DNA of 64,000 nucleotides from Persicaria tinctoria (GCA_037127255.1 JBANSL010000004.1:13062967-13126966); one strand, 5' to 3'. Counted from the first letter of the stretch, positions 25,390-35,447 are shown. Translations and numbers: made by a program. The notes: generated by a model not told the origin, from the letters alone.

Positions 25390-25691
25390 GTCAAACGACG
25401 ATCAATTGATTCGAGAACTCTCAGTGTTCATCAGAGGAAGAGAAAGAAGGAAGTTGGAAGCGCGGGAAATAAGAGAGATTTGCAATTGGTTTCTGTTTCA
25501 TTGAATTGGGGGTTGTTACAGATGGTGGAGCATCTATTTATAGACAAACAATCAACAGCTTTGTTAGTTACATGAGATTTGATCCTATACAACTCATTCT
25601 ATTGTCTTCTCATGCGACTATACTTGATGATGCTCTGGTTGTGATGTTGATCAGCTGAAGGTTGTCACTTGCAGCTGAACATAGCTCAACA
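25389..25691 (-). repeat. 5' LTR of Copia B
   Basis: 303 bp; its inner border is the tRNA-iMet-type primer-binding site and its outer border the CCACG duplication. Confidence 0.93.
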
Positions 25692-25974
25692 CCACGACGC
25701 GATTTTTTATAAACAAAATCTTACTAATATTAAATTAACATTACAACATAATTATAAAAGTTCAGATAATTAAATATTCTGAATTAAACTCATGGGTTAA
25801 GAAAACGATTAAAGTAGTATATATAGATATGCATAGATATAGATTACTAATATTAATTTTATATTTTCTTATTATTAATTTTATGTTTTGAATTAATCTC
25901 ATTGTTTTTTTTCGAGAAAAAGAACTACTAAAATTATAATTTATGCTAAGATCAATGTTTTGAATTAAGCTCGG

Positions 25975-26513
25975 TAGTTACTAAAATTAAAGAAAAGGGA
26001 GAATTAAAGGAAAAAGAAAAAAATTAGAATTAAAGAAAATCAGAGAAAAATGGCAAAAAAAAAATGATTGGTCAAGACTCCTAAAATTCCTCTAAGCTTG
26101 ACACATCATTTTAAACTCTTCTAAATTAAGAGTTTATATAGATATAGATATAGATATAGATAGTTACTAAAATTAAAGAAAAAAGAGAATTAAAGGAAAA
26201 AGAAGAAAAAAAATGGAATTAAAGAAAATCAAAGAAAAATGGCAAAAAAACAAAATTGATTCGTCAAGACTCCTAAAATTCCTCTAACCTTGACACATCA
26301 TCCAATTCTTCTAAATTAAGAGTTTATATAGATATAGATATAGATAGTTACTAAAATTAAAGAAAAAGGAGAATTAAAGGAAAAAGAAGAAAAAAAATAG
26401 AGTTAAAGAAAATCAAAGAAAAATGGAAAAAAAAAAGATTGGTCGATACTCCTAAAATTCCTCTAACCTTGGCACATCATCTTAAACTCTTCTAAATTAA
26501 GAGTTTATATAGA
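25975..26513 (-). repeat. Three tandem Helitron-head units
   Basis: Three copies of about 170-190 bp, each (on the minus strand) beginning near TATATAAACTCTTAATTTAGAAG, then GTGTCAAG.TTAGAGGAATTTTAGGAGT, a purine/pyrimidine-rich stretch, and ending near TTTAGTAACT. Copies start near 26513, 26333 and 26160. GATATA microsatellite spacers separate them. The same units, more diverged, occur six times in the Helitron at 61916-63447. Confidence 0.75.
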
Positions 26514-26711
26514 TTTTTTTTTTTTTATTTTTTTATTAGGTAAAAATTCGAGCTCAGACAAGTCGACGAATCGGCAGACGAACAACCGTCAACATACAAC
26601 ATACAAACACAAAAATCAACACAGAAGAAATAAACAACCCTAAAAACACATATAAGTTGTCAGCCAACGGAGAAGTCGAGGGAGATTCAAGACGAGCCAC
26701 GAATGCTCCGT
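26514..26711 (-). repeat. Poly-A-tailed retroposon copy
   Basis: On the minus strand it ends ...CTCGAATTTTTACCTAATAAAAAAA with a long A tail (plus-strand T run at 26514-26537). The body has TGTTGTATGTTGACGG and CGTCTGCCGATTCGTCG. It matches the copy at 41645-41836 on the other strand. Probably a 5'-truncated LINE or a SINE; no coding sequence. Confidence 0.6.
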
Positions 26712-26715
26712 ATAA

Positions 26716-27101
26716 GTGATCGTTTGGATTGGTTAAAAAAACCCAGGAAGTTGAATAACCTAAAAAGTTGAATATCCCCAGGAAGTTGGATGAAATATTT
26801 GCATTTGGTTAAAAAAATTCATCTTCAAAAATCAGAAATTGAAATTCACATGAATTTAACTTCATGTGAAATACAGGAATTGGAATTATCCGGGGAGTAC
26901 ATGATAAGACAACTTTCACCATTCTCTTACTAATAAAAATCCCTTATTTATTTCACTATATGAAATCCACCATTATTTCATTTTTTAATCAAACATGTTT
27001 CATAAAATTCCAGAAAGTATAATTCATGGTATCGAAGTAGACTTCTGAGGAATTAAATTCTCGGGAAGTAGACTAATTCCTACATTTATCCAAACGAGCA
27101 C
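26716..27101. mobile_element. PIF/Harbinger-like MITE
   Basis: 386 bp flanked by TAA (26713-26715, 27102-27104). Inverted ends: GTGATCGTTTGGATTGG on the left, ATCCAAACGAGCAC on the right. Internal sequence is AT-rich and non-coding. The trinucleotide target duplication and TIR type suggest the PIF/Harbinger group. Confidence 0.7.
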
Positions 27102-27104
27102 TAA

Positions 27105-27799
27105 GTTATGAACTACGGAATATAATTTAAATAGTTATTTTTATAAGACATTTTCTCAATTAATTAAACATAAATTAAAAAAATCATAATTTTAATTATG
27201 GATATAATCAAACATTATATTATATACTTTTGATATAATATTAATGCAACAAGATATTTGAGTTACATAGGAATTTAAAAAAATAATCGAGAGATTTTGG
27301 GATTTGATGGAGGCGAAAGGAAGGGGATGAGAGAAAAGAGTTCAGAGGGGTTGTTTTAATCTAAGGGACACCAATCCAGAATTGGTTTAACCCAAAGGAT
27401 ACCAGTGAGAATTTCCCTAATATATAAAAACAAAAACCTAAAGTCTCCTTTATTGTGATTCGCATATGTGTCGTTTTCTGGTGGAATTTGGTTCATGTTT
27501 TTTGACACGTCAATTTATATTAATCCAATATATTTAAATCATGTTTTATAACAACATTATCTATTTATCCACGTGTAATCCTATGTGTCTACCTTAATCG
27601 ATAACCACAATTAATTTTTAACATTTAAACACTAAAATTATATACACTTATTTAATATAAATATTAACCTTGTATATTAATCGGAGCAATAAAAATAATA
27701 TGGATTTATTTAATATTTTTTTCACCAAAAATAATAAAAAATTAATTTAAATTAATAACTATTAATTTAATCTTTTACTTCTTACGGGGTAAAATTTTA
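27105..27799. other. AT-rich intron DNA of the nodulin-like pseudogene
   Basis: No element boundary or coding frame was found. It probably holds old, decayed repeats. Confidence 0.35.
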
Positions 27800-27969
27800 G
27801 GGAAAACTAATTAAAATACCCTCACCTTTGGGGGTATGGTAAAAATATATCATCAACTTTCAAATGTAATAAAAATATCCTGACATTTGAGGATAGTGGT
27901 AATATATTACCACAAGTTTTTTCACGAGTAAAAAATACTAATAAGGCAGCCTACGTGGATTTTTTACAA

Positions 27970-28421
27970 GAGTTTTCTTGAACAGTGTCCTTAGGAAAAA
28001 AAATAAAGAGCTGGACCGGATTCATACCCAACGGCGCCTTTTCTGACCTCCCTCATATCTTCTTTCGTGGTCGCCTCTTGAATTATCTTTCAGGTCTTCC
28101 AAGTAGCTCATGGTTCCTCTCCAATGTCAGTCTTTCTCCCTCGTGGTCGACTATCTTGAGTTGTCTCTCTCACATCTTCTTCCCCTTTGATTTGTTCACG
28201 GACTTGGCTGGGTAAGTTTTATTTTTTCTCATCTTCGTAGTTGTCGGTTTAGTGTTGTTGTCAGTTTAGTTTTGTTGTCGGTTTGGTGTTAGGAATAGTT
28301 GTGTTGTGTTAATTTGAGGCAATTTTGACCGGATTAGTTGATTGGTTGAATCAATTTTGTTTTTCGAGTTTAATTTGTTATCGTTTTATTTTTTTCCTAA
28401 GGAAACCATTCAAGAAAACTC
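27970..28421. mobile_element. Small inverted-repeat element nested in the MULE-like element
   Basis: 452 bp with inverted ends GAGTTTTCTTGAACAGTGTCC.. and ..CCATTCAAGAAAACTC, continuing through the shared word CCTTAGG/CCTAAGG. The open frame inside (27985-28215) shows no domain. Class uncertain. Confidence 0.45.
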
Positions 28422-28435
28422 AATTTTAGTGCTAA

Positions 28436-29236
28436 GACCATCCGCATCAATGCGGGTTTCTTGAGTTTCTTAATACCACTTTATCACTTTCTCTCTCCTT
28501 AAAAACCCCAACTTACTTTTTCGTCCACATCCATATGAGTTTCTAGAGTTTCTTATTTTACTTTTCACCAACTATTATCTATTATATATTTAAATATACA
28601 TAATAATAATATGTTATACATTATCTATATATATGTATTATATTTTACGTTAATTAATATAATAATAGTATACAATAATTTTTTCAAAAAAAAAATCCAA
28701 AACGTAAAAATAGATAATAAAATTTAATGCAAACAACTTCATTGGAACAAAACAAACACCGAAATACAAGAACAATAAAAATAAAATACAAAGAGTACTC
28801 TCCATCATACATGAAATGGAAATATTATGTTATACATTATTTATGTATGTATTATATTTTGTTCAACATATATAATATTGGTGTTTATTAATAGCTTAAA
28901 ATAAATTATGAATTTTAATAAAAAGATTATTTTTTATTTTTTATATTTAATGACTAAAAACTAGCTAAAATTATATAAAATTATACAAAAATTATATAAA
29001 ATTATTATCTCCCACTTGCATGCCAACAATATAGGTAGAAGGGCTCATGCAAAAGAATTAAAAAAATGCAAAAATCACCCATATATATATACATGAGGCC
29101 CACTTTATGGGGTTTTAGTGGAGTTTGGAAGTTGGAAACCAATGGGTGGGTTTTTAACTCAACCCTTCCCTCTCTCTTTCTTTTCATGACACCAACCCCT
29201 CTAAAAACCCTCCTAAAAGCTCCGATGCACATGCTC
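28436..29236. mobile_element. PIF/Harbinger-like MITE nested in the MULE-like element
   Basis: 801 bp flanked by TAA (28433-28435, 29237-29239). The left end GACCATCCGCATCAATGCGG and the complement of the right end (GAGCATGTGCATCGGAGC) are similar, in the style of the 'GAGCATCCGCATC' plant MITEs. Non-coding interior. Confidence 0.6.
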
Positions 29237-30030
29237 TAATTTGTAAAAAAAATGCTTCCACGTATGCTGTTTTTCAAAAAAAAAAATCCACGTAGGCTGC
29301 CTTGTCAACATTTTTGACCCGTGAGAAAACACAGGTTAATATATTACCACCACCTTCAAAGATCGAGATATTTTTATTACATTTGAAAGTTGATGATGAA
29401 TTTTTACCACACCCCAAAGGTGAAGTATTTTAATTAGTTTTCCTGTAATAAAATATTGAGTCAAAGAAGAGAGAAATGATTTAGATACCAAGAAATTAGC
29501 ACTGACGCTAATGTACAAGCACATCTGCCAGACCGCAGGCTTGGCAATCCTGCTGGTGACGGCAAGCCATATCATGAAGTAGCCGAAGAAGTTGAGTACT
29601 GCTCCGGTGGCGAGGACCACCCACGGCGGAGCCACCTCCATCAGGAGCCCCGACGGGAGTCCGACAGTGGTCCCCACGTCCTTAAAGAAGGATATTAGGT
29701 TGAGCGTGGTTTGGCTTTACCCTAGAGTTTCCTTAACCACCCCGGAGTAGGCTGCGAACATGTAGGTTGGTCCCGACATGGTCATGATTAGTATAGTCCC
29801 TAACACCATGAACCACCTCCCCGTTATGGCCTGCACCCCAAACGACGTCGCTCTGGAGAGGCAGCCCCGACGTGGGGCAACGCCGCCTTCCATCATGCCC
29901 TTTTTAGAATTGATGGTAATAATTTGTCGCAGTATGTTGTCTTATATATATACATCGTTACCTGCTGGATGGAGGTCGATCGATTGTATATTTGCTCCGG
30001 ATGCGGCCTCCTGTCACTCCTGATAAGTTA

Positions 30031-31529
30031 GGGTGTGTTTGGGAACGAGATGGATTTTTGGGGATTTTGTGGATTTTAGGGGATGTGGTAGATGGGGATG
30101 GATTTTTGGGATGTAAAAGATGAAAACTCAACACCCAAAATTTTGGGTTTTCTGTTTGGTTGTATTTTGATTTTCTGGTGGATGGAGTGATGGGCAAAGA
30201 TCGAATTACCCCCACTTATGCACAAAAAAAGACGAAATTGCCCCCAATTTATGCCTCTCTTGAAATTCATTTCAATCATGTGGCGTCCGAGTCCGAGCGG
30301 CGGCAATAGAAGGCCTTCCACGGTGAAGACGGACTGCACCCCACCACCGGCGCCGGAAAGGCAACAGCTGCTGCAGCACCCGGCGGAACTTTTTTCCCAA
30401 AAACACGGGAGCTGGAAAGAACGAAAGCCCTTTTTGGTTTTCAATTTCAACTGCTTCGCGGAAGTTTGGTTGAAGTCTACAGAGAAGGGAGAGAGAAGAT
30501 GGTGCTCGGCAACATCACTCCAGCACCGACAGTTCGCCGACGACTGGTGGAGTTCCTTATCTGGTCAGCAGATGAGTTTCAAGTACTCCACATCGTCAAA
30601 TACTCGGCCCTCTCTCTCTTCGCCGATCGATTCTACCCTACAGTCTCTCTCTCCACCGCCTCACTCCCCGATCACTGGCTTCTGAGACGACCAATCAGAA
30701 GAGAGCAATATCCACCTCTTCGCTCTCATCTCCCTCTGGATTTCAAGCAAATCGCACGGATCTCGGCCTCTCCCTCTCCGATCCTTGAAATCGCACGGAA
30801 ACAAGCTCATCTCGGAGCAGGTATTCACCAAGAGCGATTTCATCCAAGCAGAGTTAGTTTTCATCCGAACATTGAAATTCGAGATCGGAACTCTTACAAT
30901 GCCGTTCCTTCTTCTCGAAGAGCTGCTGTTCAAATTCCGAGGAGTCGGCGTGGCCGGAAAGCTCCTGAGCGTGGAAGCTTGTTTGGACATCATGGACCTC
31001 CTGTATAAAACGGATGAGTTCTCGCAGGATTTTCGGCACCCGATTCTACTCGACGGATCAATTCTGGCGGCTGCTTATACGATTACAGTTCCAAAACAGC
31101 AGTCGGACCTCCCGCAATCGAATTCGTCGGTGGCAGAAGGGGATTTTGACACCCAAATTTCGGAGAAGGGGATTAGGTGGTTGGGGAGAGAGGAAGGGGG
31201 GTCGCCGGAGAGGGGTTGACCACCGTTGGAGAGAGGGTGGCCGCCGCTGCAGTGATTGTCCCCGTCGATCATGATTGTTGGAAGTGGAAAGTCATCGATT
31301 TGATTTTGGAGAGAGGGGGGAGACGAAGGGGTAAAACGGGTTAAAACCGAATCCCCATCCACCAAACCTCCCAAGAGGAGGTTCAATTTCCCATCCAGAT
31401 CCATCTCTCAAACCCCCCATTTCCCACCTTTCAAACACACTAAACCCCTACACCCAAACACGTTGGCGGGAAAATCGAGGCAAATTTGCCATCCCCCAAA
31501 CCCCATAAATACTACACCCAAACACACCC
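30031..31529. mobile_element. TIR element (Harbinger-like) carrying a captured cyclin fragment
   Basis: 1499 bp flanked by TTA (30028-30030, 31530-31532) with perfect 13-bp inverted ends GGGTGTGTTTGGG / CCCAAACACACCC. Subterminal regions have GGGGATTTTGTGG-like words at both ends. The interior is GC-richer than the surroundings and holds a broken copy of a cyclin-J18 gene on the plus strand (30499-31115). No transposase is present, so it must have been moved in trans. Confidence 0.8.
30499..31115 (+). pseudogene. Captured cyclin-J18-like gene fragment
   Basis: From ATG 30499 (MVLGNITPAPTVRRR) the frame continues LVEFLIWSADEFQ, HIVKYSALSLFADRFYP and HWLLRRPI, the cyclin N-domain start of plant J18-type cyclins. 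A 1-nt frame change near 30700 follows. The frame then resumes as SNIHLFALISLWISSKSHGS, FTKSDFIQAELVFIRTLKFEIGTL, GKLLSVEACLDIMDLLY and AAAYTITVPKQQSDLP. Homology stops there, before the family's C-terminal tail. No intron interrupts the aligned region, as in a processed or captured copy; the intron positions of the source gene were not available to me. The frameshift and truncation make it non-functional as a cyclin. Family assignment is from remembered conserved motifs. Confidence 0.75.
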
Positions 31530-31536
31530 TTAGTTA

Positions 31537-32684
31537 GAGCATCTCCCCCCATAAGCCATAATGGTTAGGGAAAATAGCATATCAAAAGAGAATATGTTAT
31601 AGAATATTCTCTTTTGGCTTATTATACGGTTTTGTTGTTCCCACCGTAGGCCAATTTTGGCAGGCTAAATTTCTTATAAATACTAATATAATTTAGAACT
31701 TTCAGTCTTTCACATCTCAGTTCCGCCACGTACTCGATTCTATCTTTAGTACTTTAAGCAACTTAATATTTATTTTTAGGGAAATTTACAGAAAACCACC
31801 TCTTAAATATGGGTGTTTTCACTTAACCACCCCTTAAATTCAAAATTACAGAAAACCACCCTTTAAATGGGTTTTACTTACAACTCACCACCCCTTCATC
31901 TAGCTTCATTAATTTATCATTAAATATACTATATTTTAATATCTTTAAACTCAATTTTGATTATAAATATATTCAAAATTTGAACTTAAGGGCTTGATTA
32001 TATTTTAATGATCATTTTATTTATTTTTAAAAAATAATAATAAAAGTTTGAATATAGTGTAGGCTATATTTATTATTGTTTTTTAAAAATAAATAAAATT
32101 ATCCCTAAAATATAATCGAGCCCTAAAATTAAAAGTTTGAATATATTTATAATCAAATTTAAGTTTAAAAATATTAAAATACAATATATTTAATGATAAA
32201 TTAATGAAAATAGATGAAGGGGTGGTGAGTTGTAAGTAAAAACCATTTAAAGGGTGGTTTTCTGTAATTTTGAATTTAAGGGGTGGTTAAGTGAAAACAT
32301 CCATATTTAAGGGGTGGTTTTCTGTAAATTTCCCTTATTTTTATTATAATTTTGATGAATCTATAATAAAAAAGATTAATGTTATTTAAAAAAAAATACT
32401 ATTTATGCAATGATAATTCTAATATGTCAAATATTATATTCATTACGAAAAATTCTTTAATATCTTTACAATACTACAACTTTTATTTTAAATTAAAAGT
32501 CATAACTATATAATATATAGGTTTATAATTGTATTATTTAGCATTTGGTCATCCAAAAAAGAAGTCAAATTTGACATTTCTTTTAGAAATAGGTCAAAAA
32601 CAAAAGGGCTAAAATGAGTTTTGGTATAGGATGGGACCAAAATTAGGCCAAAACTCATTTTTTAGCTTACCATGGGAGATGACC
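31537..32684. mobile_element. PIF/Harbinger-like MITE split by a MULE-type MITE
   Basis: Flanked by TTA (31534-31536, 32685-32687). The left end GAGCATCTCCCCCCAT resembles the complement of the right end (GGTCATCTCCCATGG). A foldback element with its own 9-bp duplication is inserted at 31779-32334; without it the host element is about 580 bp. Confidence 0.6.
31779..32334. mobile_element. Foldback MULE-type MITE
   Basis: 556 bp, almost entirely two inverted arms of about 260 bp. It begins GGGAAATTTACAGAAAACC and ends GGTTTTCTGTAAATTTCCC. A perfect 9-bp duplication TTATTTTTA (31770-31778, 32335-32343) is the Mutator-type signature. Each arm repeats the word CAGAAAACCACC twice. Confidence 0.88.
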
Positions 32685-32687
32685 TTA

Positions 32688-33182
32688 ATTGTGCTACTTT
32701 AATTTGTGATTTAAATCTTGTTTATTTATTATTATTTTCTGGTGCGACGAATCTGATTTATTCTATTTTATTGGTTGTGGATGGCCCCCGTTTTCGTATC
32801 CTCATCTATCATATTGTATGCAAAAAGTCTTAGGCTTAATTCATCCCTGTAATCTGATCAAATTGAAAAAGAAAAGAAAAGAAAACCATACCTGTAGCAA
32901 GATTGGTTTAGTAATGGTTGAATTAATATTACAATTAGCTCATCAAAATCGTAGTCCCAGACAATTAATTTGGACTAATGGAAAAACAGTGTCCCAACTT
33001 TCACAAATATATCCTACGTGAATTAATTGTACATGATAAGCAAGGCTTTGATATTCATTATTCAAATATTTCATTTGTAAATTATATTATCAATTATTAA
33101 TGATTAATATATTTATACAATTAACCTGTACATTTACTAATAACATTTATTCATTGAAAATAAAAATATACCTCTACTTTCT
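32688..33182. other. Unassigned AT-rich DNA
   Basis: A small frame at 32818-33021 (67 aa, MVELILQLAHQNRSPRQ inside) has a codon-like appearance but no family I recognise. Nothing else is seen. Confidence 0.3.
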
Positions 33183-33560
33183 TTTTTTGAATAGAAAAAT
33201 ATTTGAGATAGCAGACAACATACTGTCTGATAAATCGGGAGGCTGACAGATCGATATACGGACTAACCGTTTTGATACAACATAGAAAAATAGAGATAAC
33301 GCAAATTAAAACAAGGAAAAATGATACCACACTCAACAAATCACAATAAAATCATCAAAAAGCATGGAAGTCGAGGAAGATCCAAGGAAAACTATGAATG
33401 TTGAAAATACGGGCGAGGACAATGACTCACACGACATCTCGATGTCGGGGAGATGGATAACAATAACCCATCATCGAAAATGACGACTCTTGAGGAAGTG
33501 CAGACCAACGACATTCCCCTCACCTAAATGAGGGAAAGTACTATGTACAAGTAGTGGTCA
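33183..33560 (-). repeat. Retroposon copy (same family as 58480-58880)
   Basis: In inverse orientation it matches 58480-58880 over most of its length. Shared words include CCTCATTTAGGTGAGGGGAA, CGTCGTTGGTC and TCTATCA/GTCACTTGAGTTATC-like ends. The minus-strand 3' end is A-rich (plus T run at 33181-33189). Confidence 0.5.
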
Positions 33561-33639
33561 TAGAGCAAAGTGTCTCACCTAGCCATCCATGTAGCGAACG
33601 ACTCCTTGTCCTACCTCGTAACGAGTCCTAGATCCATTA

Positions 33640-34275
33640 AAAAAGGAGGGTCAACCTGCTTCTTTCCCTTCGGGGAACAAGCCTTCTTCGCAATCGAATC
33701 GACGTCATGGGCTTATGCATGCCCCGAGGTGGTCATGTTCTTAATCCCGAACAACTTTGTCAAATATATAGCTCGTCGGAGGCTTCATGGGTGTAGGCAT
33801 AACCAAGCATATGCTCCTTCTCGTCGGGCTGTAAAATTGTTCAAACATCAACGAGCTTGATGCTGTCCTCATTGAATTCATCTAGTAGCCTTGATACCTT
33901 GTCATACGGAACCCACGTGTCTTCCATTGACTACCTTAAATGAGGATAAAGCAACCCCATGGGCCGGCGAAGGTCTGGCCGATTCCGAAAACCACCTCGT
34001 AAATCCAAATCTACACGGAATGTCTTTTGTGTGAGGAAACCATGGAAACTTCATTTACAACTTCAAAACAGCAAGAAAGAAGTGCATTAACCTTACTCGA
34101 AATGCTAGGGGGAATCCGCCGAGCATATACCCGACTCTAGCTACATTGGGACTAAACCCCTGCTTTGTCCTCCTGTTGTTATCGTGTGTTACCTCGTAGA
34201 CAACCCTCTCTCACGAGCAAGACATGGACCGGTCCATGTCATCAAGTAGGTGCACAACCCACCCGCAAAGTTGCA
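33640..34275 (-). pseudogene. Remnant of a DUF1985-type (MULE-associated) gene
   Basis: Minus-strand pieces match the better-preserved gene at 54815-56821 in order: GWVVHLLDDMDRSM..ERVVYEVTHDNN (there GWVVALVQDLDRFF..KVCYEATHE), GYMLGGFPLAF (there GYSLNGFPLAFE), then an intron-like gap with TGTAG acceptor, then IWIYEVVFGIGQTFAG (there IWIYEAVPSVNNHFAN) and WVPYDKVSRLLDEFNED (there YIPYDRVTRMLDVENED). The intron is retained at the same place, so this is a DNA-level copy. Multiple frame changes and stops are present. Confidence 0.6.
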
Positions 34276-34676
34276 CCCACATCTGATAATGCATATTTTA
34301 GATAGACATTATAGATATCTTTAGATGCATTTAGGATATGTTTCTTGCGTGTTTTATAGTTAATTTGTATTATTATCCATTTGGGCATTCGAGTTCGGAA
34401 TCAACACTTTTTTGTGTTTATTCTACATTTTTATAATCCGATCTTGACGAGAGGCTAAAGATGATCCGAACAGGCTGGTTTTGAGCTTAATTATAAGAGG
34501 CAAGGAAAGATCACCAAGGGGCAAGGAAAGATCACCAAGGGAGCTGAGACGGGTTTCTCGGACCGGGCCAGATCTTGCCTGCTCTAGTTTGGATTGACTC
34601 TTGTTTATAGTAACGAATAAATAAAATTAGATTTCTATTTATACAAAGAGGATGTCTTAGACCCTTGCTACAATGA
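34276..34676. other. Repeat-like DNA with a 21-bp tandem duplication
   Basis: Starts TGATAATGCATATTTTAG, which resembles some Ty3-gypsy LTR beginnings, but no matching end was found. GGCAAGGAAAGATCACCAAG occurs twice in a row at about 34498-34541. No gene. Confidence 0.35.
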
Positions 34677-34684
34677 CTTGAGAG

Positions 34685-35447
34685 TAGGGGTGGAAATGCG
34701 GCGGGTTATGGGTGGATGAAGCCACTCCATCACCCGCCCCGCGGGTAAATAACCGCACCCGCTCCACCCATCACCCGCAAACTTCTTCACCCTCATCCGC
34801 CTTGCGCGGGTGATGCGGGTGGAGCGGGTACCCAATGGGTGTAGTGATGATTTTTTGAGTAACTTTGAAAGATGAATAAAAACTTAAATTTTAATTTATA
34901 AATACTACAAATATAAGTTCGTGGAATTAAAATATGTGTTATACACTCATACACACAATAACGTGTTACCTAAAATTATAAAATGAAACTAAAATATATG
35001 AGAACGGAACTGGAAGAGTAGATTGTAATAGAATCGCATGGTTTCCCTTTTCAATAATTAAGTCGATCCACCACAATATCCTAGCATGCACATGAGCAAG
35101 TAAAATTATATGTTCTCTATTAAACATGTAAAAAAAAAGATGGACAACTACAATTAGAGAAAAATAACTTACATTTTCAATTGGAAGGGTAAAATAGTAA
35201 AATCACATCCACATATAGATATATTTTTAGGGTTTTATGCGGGTATGCTGTGCGGGTGAATGGTGCGGGTTAATGGGTGGACTATTGGGGCGGGTGATGG
35301 GTGAAAAATCTCCACCCATAATCCATCCATCACCCGCTTCACCCGCACCCGCTCCACCCGTCACCCACTTTTTTGCGGGTTTTCGCCTGCAAAATTAATG
35401 CAGGTGGAGTGGGTGGAGCGATTACCCGCGGGTAATTTCCAACACTA
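34685..35447. mobile_element. Non-autonomous hAT element rich in CGGGTG motifs
   Basis: 763 bp between perfect 8-bp duplications CTTGAGAG (34677-34684, 35448-35455). Left end TAGGGGTGGAAAT; right end ATTTCCAACACTA (one or two mismatches to an inverted copy). Both subterminal zones consist of CACCCGC / GCGGGTG repeats, with an AT-rich core. Same architecture as the element at 12269-12974 but with a different repeat word. Confidence 0.88.

Larger units (their letters stand above)
20598..25691 (-). mobile_element. Full-length Ty1-copia retrotransposon B
   Basis: 5094 bp, minus orientation, 5-bp duplication CCACG (20593-20597, 25692-25696). LTRs are 20598-20904 (307 bp) and 25389-25691 (303 bp). 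They have canonical TG...CA ends (TGTTGAGC...GTTTGACA in element orientation). They differ by about nine substitutions and a 4-bp indel, about 3 percent, so it is older than Copia A. The primer-binding site TGGTATCAGAGC is at 25377-25388. The polypurine tract abuts the 3' LTR (complement of CCCCCTCAAACTTGGGG). It is inserted in the terminal hairpin of a Helitron. Confidence 0.95.
20575..26513 (-). mobile_element. Non-autonomous Helitron interrupted by Copia B
   Basis: Minus orientation. The 5' end is TC (plus 26512-26513) preceded by A. The 3' end is CTAGT (plus 20575-20579) followed by T, as expected for insertion between A and T. Just inside the 3' end is a short hairpin CGCGTCGTGGCGCG, which is split by the Copia B insertion. 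Subtracting Copia B and one 5-bp duplication leaves about 840 bp. The 5' half contains three tandem related units (about 25975-26513). It has no Rep/helicase coding capacity, and is related to the Helitron at 61916-63447. Confidence 0.75.
27801..29443. mobile_element. MULE-like element with long inverted repeats
   Basis: The first about 175 bp and the last about 175 bp are inverted copies (GGAAAACTAATTAAAATAC...; shared internal words ATCAACTTTCAAATGTAATAAAAATATC and GGCAGCCTACGTGGATTTTTT). Such long arms are typical of Mutator-like elements, but I did not find a convincing 9-bp target duplication. The interior contains another inverted-repeat element (27970-28421) and a Harbinger-like MITE (28436-29236). 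Its right end lies about 45 bp from the 5' splice site of the nodulin-like exon 1. No transposase is visible. Confidence 0.6.
19104..29896 (-). pseudogene. Nodulin-like / MFS transporter gene, TE-filled and disrupted
   Basis: Homologous to plant nodulin-like major-facilitator proteins (Nodulin-like plus MFS domains; NFD4-like). Exon 1, 29896-29489, starts MMEGGVAPRRG and holds GPTYMFAAYSG and VGLPSGLLMEVAPPW; it ends ...LYISVSANFL. Exon 2 starts at 20537 with AFSNTGAMVSC, so the junction fits the family (ANxxxFxNTGA). The C-terminal part (19104 to about 19842) is open: ICGMGGDLTAIDNLEQIGSS, GYPAKRISTFVSLVSIWNYLGR, EIFGLKYYSTLFNFG. Lesions: in-frame TAA at 29717-29719 in exon 1; a frame change near 20315; another near 20150; and a last junction (about 19935 to 19842) that does not keep frame. 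Exon GC is much higher than the flanks. The 9-kb intron is all transposons. I infer loss of function; family members are membrane transporters of uncertain substrate. Confidence 0.85.

Noticed and set aside
32818..33021. Possible plastid or mitochondrial DNA insert
   Set aside because: The 67-codon frame looked organelle-like in composition, but I could not match it to any organelle gene; left as unassigned.
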